A DNA stretch of 64,000 nucleotides from the NCBI GenBank assembly GCA_020633955.1, contig JACKCP010000012.1, forward strand, positions 1 to 64,000. The letters run 5' to 3'. A program made the position numbers and the translations under genes. Within the stretch, counting starts at the first letter, position 1. Every line of letters begins with the position of its first letter. Shown here piece by piece: positions 8,047 to 16,184 of this stretch. This DNA comes from Desulfobacteraceae bacterium (GTDB taxonomy: Bacteria > Desulfobacterota > Desulfobacteria > Desulfobacterales > JACKCP01). Below the pieces are notes generated by a model that searched no databases, was not told where the DNA came from, and saw only the letters and a program-made list of their open reading frames with translations.

Positions 8047-9629
8047 ACCAAAATTTCAACCCTTCTGTTCATTTTTCTTCCCCATGAAGTAGTGTTTTCT
8101 TCTATTGGATTTTTATCTCCCTTTCCCTTTGAATCAATTTTTTCAGGGGAAAGGCCTTTTCCAATAAGATATCCTTTTACTATGTTTGCACGAAATTCAG
8201 AAAGTTTGAGATTGTACTGGGGGTATCCTTCCGAGTCTGTGTATCCTGTTATTACTGCTTTTGAATTTGGATATTTTTTTAGAATATTGGCACATTCTTC
8301 AATTTTTGAAAGTTCAGAATCTTCAAATTCATTTGTATTGTATTTAAACCTGATTATAAAAGTTTTTTCCTCAAAGGGCGGAAGTTCAGGTACTGGCAGT
8401 TCTTCTGCCTCCTGTTCAATTACTTCATTTTCAGCTGCTGGTTTTTCCTGAATAATGTCTTCATTAATTATTTCGTCTTTTTCAGGTTCTAGATCAGTTT
8501 CCTGCTGAGCTTCATGATTTACGACATTTTGTGTTTCTTGTGAAACTGCAGCTGTTTCAGTTTGCTTAATATTTATTTTTTCAGGAAGAATTTCTGCTTT
8601 TTGTTCCTGCTGATTAATCTGAGCATTAATCCCCTTATCAGTTATTTGTGTTTTGCTGAGTTCTTTTATTCTGAGGAAAACATTGTTGAATGTTTCAAAA
8701 TTAATATATACAAAAAAAAATAATACAAAAAAAAGCACAGCAGCAGCTGAATGAAGCAAAATGTTTTTAAACCTTTTTTCTCTGCGATGAATGGTGTTGA
8801 AAGATTTTCCAGAAGACCCGGATTCATCGGGAAGTGTTAAGTCCCTTATACATTCAGATGCAATTTTTTTTGTGATTATTGTTTTGTCTTTTACAAATCC
8901 AGACAAAAGGCAATGATCACATATGATATTTATTCTGCGGGGAAATCCCCCGGATGCAGAGTGTATTTTTTTTATTGCTGAGCTTGAAAAAATGTCATAT
9001 TGAGCACCAGAAATTTTCAGTCTGTAATTGATATATTCCCTGGTCTCCTCTGGTTTAAATGGCTTTATATCATAATTAAGTGAAATCCTCTGTCTTACAG
9101 CACGATTTTTTTCCTTGAGAAGAGTATGGTTGAATTCAGGCTGTCCAATAAAGAAAATATTTAAAATATTAGTGCTGCTTCTGTCTATATTTGATAAAAG
9201 TCTTGTCTGTTCAAGAAGTTCATCCGATAAAAGCTGTGCCTCGTCAATTATCAAAAGTATTTTTCTGTTGGCCTGGGCTGCTTTTAAAAGAAACTTTTTA
9301 AAGATAATCAAAAAGCTTGATTTTGTATTAATTTCAATTTTAAAGTTTAAAGAAAAGGCAATATAGTTATAAAAATCAAGTGGTTCAAGGTTTGGGTCTG
9401 AAATATAGATATGAATGACACCAGGAGGAAGATCATCTGTAAGAGCATTTATAAGTGTTGTTTTTCCTGTTCCGACATCTCCTGTCAGCAAAAGAAAGCC
9501 CATATTGTTCAATATACCATATCTTAATGTGGCAAGGGCTTCTCTGTGTTTTTCGCCATGCCATAAAAAGGCAGGGTCTGTTTTTGTTTCAAATGGTTTT
9601 TTGTCTAATTTATAAAATGATTTGTACAT
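8028..9629 (-). CDS. AAA+ ATPase (ExeA/XrtA-associated type) fused to OmpA-like domain
   Basis: 533 residues. Residues 1-265 are an ExeA/GspA-like AAA+ ATPase starting MYKSFYKLDKKPFE, with Walker A GDVGTGKT (50-57), Walker B LLIIDEAQ (Asp129, Glu130) and a sensor region FFIGQPEF. One membrane helix lies at about 290-310. A Gln/Glu-rich linker (about 320-415) leads to an OmpA-type peptidoglycan-binding domain (about 418-533) with TGYTDSEG and NLKLSEFRA. The topology places the ATPase in the cytoplasm and the OmpA domain at the cell wall. ExeA proteins usually carry a different peptidoglycan-binding domain. The ATPase half resembles those of PEP-CTERM loci. It lies 8 bp after the coiled-coil gene and is probably co-transcribed with it. 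Confidence 0.82.
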   Translation of the reverse strand: MYKSFYKLDKKPFETKTDPAFLWHGEKHREALATLRYGILNNMGFLLLTGDVGTGKTTLINALTDDLPPGVIHIYISDPNLEPLDFYNYIAFSLNFKIEINTKSSFLIIFKKFLLKAAQANRKILLIIDEAQLLSDELLEQTRLLSNIDRSSTNILNIFFIGQPEFNHTLLKEKNRAVRQRISLNYDIKPFKPEETREYINYRLKISGAQYDIFSSSAIKKIHSASGGFPRRINIICDHCLLSGFVKDKTIITKKIASECIRDLTLPDESGSSGKSFNTIHRREKRFKNILLHSAAAVLFFVLFFFVYINFETFNNVFLRIKELSKTQITDKGINAQINQQEQKAEILPEKINIKQTETAAVSQETQNVVNHEAQQETDLEPEKDEIINEDIIQEKPAAENEVIEQEAEELPVPELPPFEEKTFIIRFKYNTNEFEDSELSKIEECANILKKYPNSKAVITGYTDSEGYPQYNLKLSEFRANIVKGYLIGKGLSPEKIDSKGKGDKNPIEENTTSWGRKMNRRVEILVYQNSK

Positions 9630-9637
9630 AGTATTTT

Positions 9638-10774
9638 CTATAGGTTGTGAAGATAGTCCATATCTTTGTTTTGTGTATTTTTTGTGCCTATCAATAAAAT
9701 TTTTGTTTTATTTTCTTTGTTTTTGCTGAAATAAAGCCTTCCTGTATATCCAAAGATTACTTCAAATGAAGTGGTTTTATTTCTTTTTCCGGAAAAGACT
9801 TTCCTTTTGATAATAACTTTTTCAGGCTCGTTATTCAGAAGATGTATGAGTTCTTCTGCCTTTATCTGAAGCTCTTCTTCAAGTTCTCCAAAACCTTCAT
9901 ATGCCTTTTTTTCCATTATTACGTTTTTATATAGGGTTTCAAATCTTTTGGAAAGAAAATCAAAATCTTTTTTTCTGTGGATTATGCTTTTCTTTTTTTC
10001 CAGCTCCTCAAGCCTTTCTCTCATTTCTGAGATTTCTTCCTCTTTTTTTGCCTGGGTTTCATTAAATGCCTTTAATTTTTCTTCAAGGGAAATTATTTCA
10101 TCAAGCATTTCTTCTTCGCTTGATTTTTTTTCACTGTATTTTTGTTTCAGTGCGTTTATTTTTTCTGCAAGTTCTTTTTTTTCGTCTTCAAGATCAATGA
10201 GTTTTTCTTTGTATTTTTTTTCTTCCTGCTCAAGTTTTTTTATTCTTTCAAGTTTCTCTTTTTCATATTCCCTGGTTTTTTTTACCGCATTAACATATTG
10301 AATTAAAAATAAAATCAGACCAATGGAAAAATAGATGACTCCTGTTGATGTTTTGAGCCAGTCAGGAAGGCTGATGGTTATTTTGGTATCTATTCCTTTT
10401 TCAAGAATAGTGAAATTTTCCTTGGCTGTGTTTGAGATATTTATTTCAAACTCCTGGTTTAGCCTGTTTGCAGGTAAATTGGGTTTTGGATAAATTATTT
10501 TTCCTGATTTTTCTATAATAAGAATTTCAAGATTTACTATTTTTTTTTTAAGCAGGGTGTCTGTTTCAATGAACTGGCTGATGTTTTTTTCAATGGCTTT
10601 TTCAAGGGATATTTTACCTTCATAAATTTCATTTGAGTTTAAAAGTAAAATATTTCTTATTTTTTTTTCATAATCGGATTTTAAATAATTATTGGAGCAA
10701 TAGATTGTTGCTGCATACAGAAGAGGTGGAAGAATAAAACATAAAATCATTTTTTTTAAAGGTAAAAACTTCAT
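9638..10774 (-). CDS. Membrane coiled-coil protein with a RelE-like C-terminal segment
   Basis: 378 residues. The first helix (about 8-25) and a second at about 145-162 flank a periplasmic region of about 120 residues, so this is a two-helix sensor-like topology. Residues about 165-265 are strongly charged heptads (long coiled coil). The last 55 residues include the patterns FGYTGRLYF and ILLIGTKNTQNKDMDYL, which look like the beta-strand core of RelE/ParE toxins (R-x-Y-F, then a KxxQ-KD turn). If this is real, it is a membrane-tethered RelE-fold module, probably structural rather than toxic. First gene of a two-gene unit with the AAA-OmpA fusion. Family not otherwise recognised. Confidence 0.6.
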   Translation of the reverse strand: MKFLPLKKMILCFILPPLLYAATIYCSNNYLKSDYEKKIRNILLLNSNEIYEGKISLEKAIEKNISQFIETDTLLKKKIVNLEILIIEKSGKIIYPKPNLPANRLNQEFEINISNTAKENFTILEKGIDTKITISLPDWLKTSTGVIYFSIGLILFLIQYVNAVKKTREYEKEKLERIKKLEQEEKKYKEKLIDLEDEKKELAEKINALKQKYSEKKSSEEEMLDEIISLEEKLKAFNETQAKKEEEISEMRERLEELEKKKSIIHRKKDFDFLSKRFETLYKNVIMEKKAYEGFGELEEELQIKAEELIHLLNNEPEKVIIKRKVFSGKRNKTTSFEVIFGYTGRLYFSKNKENKTKILLIGTKNTQNKDMDYLHNL

Positions 10775-11322
10775 TTCTATGCCTTTTATGATTCAGATTG
10801 TATTAGTAATATTCAAGCGGTATCAATGGCCGGACTTTTGAACTGATTCCGCCTGTAAAAGAATTAAGATTAGATATCATTTTTTTTTCTTATTTAAAAG
10901 AAGCTAATAAATATTTTTAATGGGTTTGTGCTTTTATTCAAATTGACATTGTTATAAGCTGAATATAATATAAATTATTTAAATATTGATAAAATTTTGC
11001 TTTTTCTTGTTAATGGTACTGATCAGATTAAATCGAAACGGCTGCTGAATTTTTCTTAGCCTCGTTCCTGCTTAAGCTTCCGGTTTCAGGAGATAAAAAC
11101 CGGTCTGGAAAAATACAGGATTCGTCAGCAAACTGGCTTTTTTCTATGTTTTAAGCTGAATAGTAAAGTTAACTAGAGAAGCTCTTGTTTAAGTATTAAG
11201 GTTTTATGTTATTTAATTATTAAAAAAATGAAATTTGAAGCCGATGACTTCATAGTCATATAAATACTGTATATTTTTAATTCGTTAATTTGAGTTTTAC
11301 CCAAAAAACTAAAGGAGGGAAA
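10775..11322. other. Divergent intergenic region, AT-rich, with one R2 copy
   Basis: 548 bp between the start of the minus-strand coiled-coil gene and the start of the PilZ gene. It holds R2 copy b (11015-11167). The rest is very AT-rich and must contain promoters for both directions. I could not pick out a convincing -35/-10 pair, and I see no coding potential. Confidence 0.5.
11015..11167 (+). repeat. R2 element, copy b, full length but diverged
   Basis: The left end GGTACTGATCAGATTAAA corresponds to the R2 left terminus. Then come CGGCTGCTGAATTTTTC, the inner hairpin around GGTTTCAGGAGATAAA, and the right arm TTTTAAGCTGAATAGTAA. Several substitutions in both terminal repeats indicate age. 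No clear target duplication is left. Confidence 0.7.
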
Positions 11323-11655
11323 ATGGCGGAAAGCAACAACAGAAGATATGAGCGGTATGACTGTCAGCTGCCCGTTCAGATCTGCTCGGAAAAAGATCCG
11401 GAAAATTATTACTATGGTCTTACCTACAATTACAGCAAGGGAGGAATGTATGTTAAAATGGAGGCAAAGTTAAACCCGGATAATTATTATTTAATTAAAA
11501 TGCTCAATTACAGCCCTGAGTCAAAAGGACCTGAAAAACACCGGGTCATAGATGCCAGGGTCAGGTGGTCAAAACGAGCCGAAAGCTATGCCGGACTGGA
11601 GCATGGATATTATTACGGCTATGGTTTTGAATATTCATCTCCTGTTGTTTATTGA
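11323..11655 (+). CDS. PilZ-domain protein
   Basis: 110 residues, almost entirely one PilZ domain. The N-terminal RRYERYD matches the c-di-GMP-binding RxxxR motif, and NYSKGGMYV is the second motif (usual form D/N-x-S-x-x-G). The domain continues through a barrel strand ARVRWSK to GYGFEY. Such single-domain proteins bind c-di-GMP and relay it to motility or surface-assembly partners. The ATG at 11323 is chosen because AAAGGAGG sits just upstream (11311-11318); the longer frame from a TTG at 11290 has no such site. It stands alone; the next gene begins 84 bp downstream. Confidence 0.82.
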   Translation: MAESNNRRYERYDCQLPVQICSEKDPENYYYGLTYNYSKGGMYVKMEAKLNPDNYYLIKMLNYSPESKGPEKHRVIDARVRWSKRAESYAGLEHGYYYGYGFEYSSPVVY

Positions 11656-11739
11656 TTGAGATATAAATTTATTGACTGGAGTTTGTTTTTTAAACTATAA
11701 ATTTATATTCGATTTAAATATTTGATTAAGAGGTGACTT

Positions 11740-12375
11740 ATGACGAGTTATGATTTTATGAAACGGTTTAAGGTTTTTTTATGGAGTTTTTTATTGGTTT
11801 ATTTATTTATCGGCAAAGTCAATGCCGCTTCCTATGATTTTGATATGGGAGCTGATTCCAGTATTGATGTTTCAGGAACAGCTGATTTCTTAGAACTTTA
11901 TGCAAATATTAACCCTAATTTAAGTGATATGGCTTTTAGCTTGGAAGAAGGAAGTTCCAGTACTTTTTATTTGGCTACAATAGGAACCCATGAAAACTGG
12001 GTTAATAATGATGATATTAAAGAAGGTTTAATTAAGGCTTATTTAGACTTTGACAGTCCTGAATTGATTCAGGCTGTTGGAGGAACCTCTATAGGATTTT
12101 CAGGTGGAATTTTTTTTAATAAATCAGGCTTTCATCAGGGCTGGAGTGTGGAATGGGAGCAGCCTGTCTATGTGAATTTTGGATTAGATGGACTTTTCTC
12201 TATAAATTTGAATAATTTATTCTTTGAAAGTTTTTGTTGGCAAGGACCTGATGGCAGTATGTGTAATCTTTTTGATAATTTAGAAGAAACACAAACTCAC
12301 ATGTTTACAAAGTTTCCTTTTTCACAAAGCAGAAAAAAAAAATTGAAATATGAAGTATTTGTTGAATTAAAATGA
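11740..12375 (+). pseudogene. N-terminal fragment of a PEP-CTERM-type exported protein
   Basis: 211 residues with a signal peptide (hydrophobic 12-26, cleavage after VNAAS near residue 31) preceded by AGAGGTGAC as a ribosome-binding site. The mature part (phrases such as STFYLATIGTHE, LDFDSPE, GGTSIGFSGGIFF and QGWSVEWEQPVYVNFG) reads like an extracellular beta-rich protein of the kind that ends in a PEP-CTERM sorting signal. Here the frame ends in an unrelated basic tail (SRKKKLKYEVFVELK) with no sorting signal. A decayed transposase follows, then a fragment with an intact PEP-CTERM end. I infer that the gene lost its C-terminus to the insertion. An alternative is a genuine short secreted protein. 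Confidence 0.6.
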
Positions 12376-13431
12376 TTTATTAACCTATTATTATAAAAAC
12401 TTTCCGATTAAAACCTGGGAGGGATTTAATCTTTTTTAGCCTGATGACAGCTTTAACAATAACGATTACCTGATGAAAATCCAATAAAAGAAAGAGTTTA
12501 CACAGGTATGGAAACCCAGCAAAGGTGGAGAATGTGTCCCAAAGCAAATGCCTCCTCAAATATTTGACGTGTTAAATGAAATTTCTTTAGATACTCAGCT
12601 AAAACTAAAGCTATGGTGAAAGGAAACATAAAGCGTTATTTTTTAAAGTTAACACCAGATGATCTTGTTTTTGCTTGACCGTGGATATCCTTCATATTGG
12701 CTTTTAAACTTATTTTATCGATGGATTCAAGTTTTTTGTACTTAAGAGTATCAGCGAATCAATAGATTCGGTAAAAAGAATTTAACTCTTTCAGAAAAAC
12801 TGAAGGTATCATAACTCTTGAAGCCTCTTATCAGTCACGTAAAAATGCCGGGATTTCGCACTTGATGAAGAGCCTTTGAAATTAAGGATAGTAAAAGTTG
12901 AGCTTGACTCAGGGAATCAGAATTTTTGGTTTCAAACCTTTACAGCACACAACTTTATCCCCACTGAAATATTTTGAATCTTTATCATATGAGGTGGCCT
13001 GGGAAACAGATTATAACAAATTGAAAAACAGACTTATGGTAGAAAATTTTTCTGGAGAAAAGCGTTAAATCAGTTTTTTATCAGGATTTTTATACCCAAA
13101 GTTTTCTCCTAAAAATTTTACGGGTATAATTATAAATTCCAGTTGATATTGAAATTGAAAAAAATCAAACAATGTAAACATCCTCAAAAAGTCAATTTTT
13201 TCACAGGCATTAAAGGATGAAAACAGAATTTGCTTACTTTTTTATCGCCTCTGAATATGTAAATAAAATAATAATATCGTTGCAAAAAGTTTTTTGCAGA
13301 TTTACTGAAATCTATTCAGGATGGACGAAAATTCCCAAGAAATTTAACAATAAAACCAGTAAATTCTCCTTTGAATATAAAAATGTTTCTTAAGGAAACA
13401 GCATTGATATGATTAATAAAGTAATGCTTCT
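12376..13431. other. Stretch without an intact gene, filled by a decayed insertion sequence
   Basis: Over 1 kb with no long frame on either strand. Translation in three forward frames gives consecutive pieces of an IS4-type transposase broken by stops and shifts (see the mobile element entry). The outermost 50-80 bp on each side may hold the original insertion-sequence ends, but I could not identify convincing terminal repeats or a target duplication. Confidence 0.6.
12455..13400 (+). mobile_element. Decayed IS4-family insertion sequence (transposase pseudogene)
   Basis: Shifting between frames recovers typical IS4-family DDE transposase blocks in the right order. LLDRGYPSYWLL (from about 12671) is the D-x-x-x-G-Y block. 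WETDYNKLKNRLMVENFSG (about 12998-13054) matches the Y-x2-R-x3-E signature with its LENFSG-type end. A C-terminal stretch SIQDGRKFPRN lies at about 13310-13345. Several frameshifts and stops separate the blocks, so no active enzyme can be made. It lies between two PEP-CTERM protein fragments in the same orientation. Confidence 0.72.
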
Positions 13432-13806
13432 TTGGATATTTCAGGATATTATATTGATGATGGAAATGAGGTTAGTGTTCAAGGGGTTGGGGTGGGATTT
13501 CTTAAAAGCGGTGGTTATTGGGGGTTTAAATGTTTTAGGTTTTTAGATGAGCCTTTAAGTACTTATTTTGATATATCTTCGAAATTTGAAATTTCTTGGG
13601 AGAAAGGTTCTTTGCTTGAGGTTTTAATTACTAATGGTGGTGGACACTTTGGAGATGGTTTTTTTAAAATTAAAGAATCCGTATTTACTCTGGAATATGA
13701 AAAAGCACCATTAGCCCATTCTCCAGAACCATCAACAATGATTCTTCTCGGACTGGGTCTTGTTGCTGTGGGGTTTGTATGGAGGAAAAGCATTAAAAAG
13801 GATTAG
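13432..13806 (+). pseudogene. C-terminal fragment with PEP-CTERM sorting signal
   Basis: The frame is open only from 13420 and enters without a ribosome-binding site or signal peptide (first possible start TTG 13432), so it is a 5'-truncated gene. The 124 residues end in a textbook PEP-CTERM tripartite signal: SPEPSTMILLG (Pro-Glu-Pro motif), a hydrophobic helix LGLVAVGFVW and a basic tail RKSIKKD. This signal directs exosortase processing at the membrane. The part before it is Gly-rich and beta-strand-like. It may be the missing end of the gene at 11740 or the remnant of a neighbouring paralogue. A terminator follows at 13833. Confidence 0.7.
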
Positions 13807-13832
13807 GCCATAATAATAATTAAAAATATCAA

Positions 13833-13864
13833 AGGCCTCAGGATTTTTCCGTGAGGTCTTTTTT
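13833..13864 (+). terminator. Rho-independent terminator
   Basis: GGCCTCA and TGAGGTC pair across an 11-nt loop (one G-U pair), followed by a run of T residues. It lies 27 bp after the PEP-CTERM fragment stop. Its survival suggests that the fragment was once the end of a working gene. Confidence 0.75.
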
Positions 13865-13885
13865 GTTTTTTATTAAACCTGAATT

Positions 13886-14041
13886 GAGCGATTTTCAAAT
13901 TTGCTGCATTCTTTCTGAGCCTCATTCTCTACTAAGCTCCCAGTCAGGAGATAAAAAAATTATCTCCTGAAACCGGTTCAGAAAAAATACAGCATCCGTC
14001 TTTGAAAGTGCTTTTTTTAAGTTTTTAAGCTGAATAGCTAC
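13886..14041 (+). repeat. R2 element, copy c, left terminus diverged
   Basis: Contains TTGCTGCATTCTTTCTGAGC, then AGGAGATAAAAAAATTATC as the inner hairpin, GGTTCAG with AATACAGCATCCGTC, and the right end TTAAGCTGAATAGCTAC. The left terminal repeat is poorly preserved. It lies between the PEP-CTERM fragment and galE. Confidence 0.75.
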
Positions 14042-14128
14042 AAAAAAACAAAGATTGAAATAATTAAAAACCACAGGTATTTAAAAAAATAGAAATTTTT
14101 TATTCAACTGAAGAAATCGGGTGATTAT

Positions 14129-15148
14129 ATGGGAAAAATTCTTGTTACAGGCGGAGCAGGCTATATAGGAAGTCATACATGTGTTGAGCTTTTGAGTTCA
14201 GGTTATGAAGTTGTTGTGGTAGACAACCTTGAAAATTCCAGTAAAAAGGCAATTGAACGTGTTGAAAGCATATCAGGGAAAAATCTGGATTTGGTTATCG
14301 GAGATATTCGTGACGAAAAAATTCTTGATAAAATTTTTATGAATCAAATGGTTGACTCAGTAATTCATTTTGCAGGATATAAGGCTGTTGGTGAATCTGT
14401 TGAATTTCCCCTGAAATATTATGAAAACAATGTATCTGGCACAATTCTGCTTTTGGAAAAAATGAAGGAGTACAATGTAAAAAATATTGTATTCAGCTCA
14501 TCTGCAACTGTTTACGGTGATCCCCATGAGGTTCCAATTAAGGAGGGCTTTCCTTTAAAGCCTTATAATCCATACGGCAAGACAAAAAGAATGGTTGAGA
14601 TGATCCTTGAAGATCTTTATGAATCCGACAAGTCATGGAATATCGCACTTTTAAGGTATTTCAATCCGGTGGGAGCACATGAAAGCGGACTTATAGGAGA
14701 AGATCCAAGGGGAATTCCAAATAATCTTACTCCATATATTACTCAGGTTGCTGTTGGGAAATTGAAAAAACTCTCTGTATTTGGAAATGATTATCCAACA
14801 AAAGACGGAACAGGTGTAAGGGATTTTATTCACGTGAAAGACCTTGCCCTCGGTCATGTAAGAGCAATAGAAAAAATAATGGAAAAACCAGGGCTTTTTT
14901 GTGTTAACCTTGGAACAGGAAAAGGCTATTCTGTTTTAGAGGTTTTAAAGGCATTTGAAAAGGCGTGCAAAAAGGAAATTCCATATTCAATTGAACCAAG
15001 AAGACCGGGTGATATTGCAAAATGCTATGCTGATACAAATTATGCAAAGGAGTTTTTAAAATGGGAAGCAATGTTTGGAATAGAAAAAATGGCAGAAGAT
15101 GCCTGGAACTGGCAGAAAAATAATCCGGACGGATATGGGGATAACTGA
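14129..15148 (+). CDS. galE: UDP-glucose 4-epimerase
   Basis: 339 residues, the usual GalE length. The NAD-binding Rossmann motif GGAGYIG is at 8-14. The catalytic Ser lies in FSSSATVYG (123-125) and the Tyr-Lys pair in YGKTK (Tyr149, Lys153). Further GalE hallmarks are RYFNPVGAHESGLIGEDP and the C-terminal RRPGDIA region. The enzyme interconverts UDP-glucose and UDP-galactose in the cytoplasm, supplying galactosyl units for surface polysaccharide. It begins a tight unit: yciH starts 2 bp after the stop, and the tautomerase 1 bp after that gene. Confidence 0.95.
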   Translation: MGKILVTGGAGYIGSHTCVELLSSGYEVVVVDNLENSSKKAIERVESISGKNLDLVIGDIRDEKILDKIFMNQMVDSVIHFAGYKAVGESVEFPLKYYENNVSGTILLLEKMKEYNVKNIVFSSSATVYGDPHEVPIKEGFPLKPYNPYGKTKRMVEMILEDLYESDKSWNIALLRYFNPVGAHESGLIGEDPRGIPNNLTPYITQVAVGKLKKLSVFGNDYPTKDGTGVRDFIHVKDLALGHVRAIEKIMEKPGLFCVNLGTGKGYSVLEVLKAFEKACKKEIPYSIEPRRPGDIAKCYADTNYAKEFLKWEAMFGIEKMAEDAWNWQKNNPDGYGDN

Positions 15149-15150
15149 AT

Positions 15151-15510
15151 ATGAATCTGGTTTATTCAACAGAATATGGCAAAATTTGCAAAGGCTGTAA
15201 AAAGCCTCAGGCTGAATGCATCTGCAAAAAAAATAAAAAAGATTCAGCAAAAAATACACATTTGCCAAATGATGGAGTAATAAGACTATTAAAAGAATCA
15301 AAGGGACGAAAAGGCAAAGGCGTAACCCTTGTTGCAGGAATTGATAAAAATGAAGATGAGCTTAAAAAAATAGCAAAGCTTTTGAAGCAGAAATGCGGCT
15401 CAGGTGGAACAGTAAAAAACCAGATAATAGAAATTCAGACAGACAACAGGGAAGTATTAAAGCAGGAACTTGAAAAAATGGGTTTTAAGGTTAAAATTTC
15501 AGGAGGATGA
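15151..15510 (+). CDS. yciH: SUI1/YciH-family translation factor
   Basis: 119 residues. An N-terminal zinc-ribbon-like part has four Cys (CKGCKKPQAECICKK, about 11-25). It is followed by a SUI1 domain (about 50-119) with GRKGKGVTLVAGI and the signature CGSGGTVKNQIIEIQ. Bacterial YciH resembles eukaryotic eIF1 and affects the fidelity of initiation. It starts 2 bp after galE. It ends with the sequence that also serves as the Shine-Dalgarno site (AGGAGGA, 15501-15507) of the tautomerase gene. Confidence 0.88.
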   Translation: MNLVYSTEYGKICKGCKKPQAECICKKNKKDSAKNTHLPNDGVIRLLKESKGRKGKGVTLVAGIDKNEDELKKIAKLLKQKCGSGGTVKNQIIEIQTDNREVLKQELEKMGFKVKISGG

Positions 15511-15511
15511 C

Positions 15512-15739
15512 ATGCCCCATATTATTGTAAAGATGTATCCGGGAAGAAGTCTGGAGCAAAAACAGGAGTTCGCATTAAAAATTACAGACGAGGCAGTAAA
15601 AATTCTTGGCTGTTCAGCTGATTCAGTTTCAGTGGCAATAGAAGAAATTGAACAGGAAAACTGGAAATATCAGGTATATTATCCAGATATTGAAGAAAAA
15701 AAAGACAAACTGTATAAAAAGCCGGGATACAGTTTTTAG
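15512..15739 (+). CDS. pptA: 4-oxalocrotonate tautomerase family protein, PptA-like
   Basis: 75 residues starting MPHIIVKMYPGRSLEQK. After removal of Met the amino-terminal Pro is the catalytic base of the tautomerase superfamily, which fixes the start at 15512 (AGGAGGA just upstream). The DSVSVAIEEIEQENW segment and the ending KKPGYSF match the PptA/YdcE branch. The natural substrate of this branch is unknown; related enzymes tautomerise keto acids such as phenylpyruvate. It is translated directly after yciH, separated by one base. Confidence 0.82.
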   Translation: MPHIIVKMYPGRSLEQKQEFALKITDEAVKILGCSADSVSVAIEEIEQENWKYQVYYPDIEEKKDKLYKKPGYSF

Positions 15740-15765
15740 AAAAACAACAAAAAGGATTGTTTTTT

Positions 15766-16092
15766 ATGAAAAAAAAGATATTTGCATTATCAATTGTTTT
15801 TGCACTGATTTTTTTTGTGAGTCCTTTATTTGCAGGTTTTAATTGTATCACCCATGAAAGAGGAGTCAAAATAGTCTGGTTTGGGGAAAAGGGCTATGTG
15901 GAATTTACAAAAATAAGAAGTCTTACCCCGGATTTCAATGTTCTTGTTTATGCTGAAAATGAATCAAAGGTTTTGTTTTCCGGAGTTCCTCTGGCAAATC
16001 AGAAAGTCCAGGTTCCAAAGGGAGTTAAAGAGGTTGGACTTAAAATATCATCGGGTCAGGGTGAGGTCTGCTATTCCCGGGGGAATTTGTAA
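15766..16092 (+). CDS. Small exported protein of unknown function
   Basis: 108 residues beginning MKKKIFALSIVFALIFFVS, a clear signal peptide with cleavage after LFAG near residue 24. Two Cys (in FNCITHE and GEVCYSR) may form a disulphide in the periplasm. The rest is beta-strand-like (a single small domain). ATG 15766 is preferred over an upstream TTG because AAAGGA lies 9 nt upstream. It follows the tautomerase by 26 bp and could be the last gene of the galE unit. I do not recognise the family. Confidence 0.7.
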   Translation: MKKKIFALSIVFALIFFVSPLFAGFNCITHERGVKIVWFGEKGYVEFTKIRSLTPDFNVLVYAENESKVLFSGVPLANQKVQVPKGVKEVGLKISSGQGEVCYSRGNL

Positions 16093-16098
16093 GATACT

Positions 16099-16124
16099 GC
16101 GGAAACATGAACCCATGTTTCCGC
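16099..16124 (+). terminator. Hairpin, probable terminator
   Basis: GCGGAAACATG and CATGTTTCCGC form a perfect 11-bp stem with a 4-nt loop, 6 bp after the stop of the small exported protein. No strong T run follows, so termination may be inefficient, or the hairpin may protect the mRNA end. Confidence 0.55.
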
Positions 16125-16137
16125 ATCTGAATAGATT

Positions 16138-16175
16138 GTTGCTGAACAAAAAATTCTCGTTTTCGGTCAATCACT
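16138..16175 (+). repeat. R1 element, short 38-bp derivative b
   Basis: GTTGCTGAAC joins directly to AAAAAATTCTCGTTTTCGG and CAATCACT, so the entire middle of R1 is missing. The join is at CTGAAC, a direct repeat present on both sides of the middle in full copies. It is flanked by AGATT at 16133-16137 and 16176-16180, a target duplication that survived the deletion. Confidence 0.82.
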
Positions 16176-16184
16176 AGATTGTTA

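Noticed and set aside
9948..10301. Ser/Phe-rich frame opposite the coiled-coil gene
   Set aside because: It is the antisense reading of Glu/Lys-rich heptads, which always gives Ser/Phe-rich open frames.
11290..11322. TTG start for the PilZ protein
   Set aside because: It has no Shine-Dalgarno sequence, whereas ATG 11323 follows AAAGGAGG and gives a normal PilZ N-terminus.
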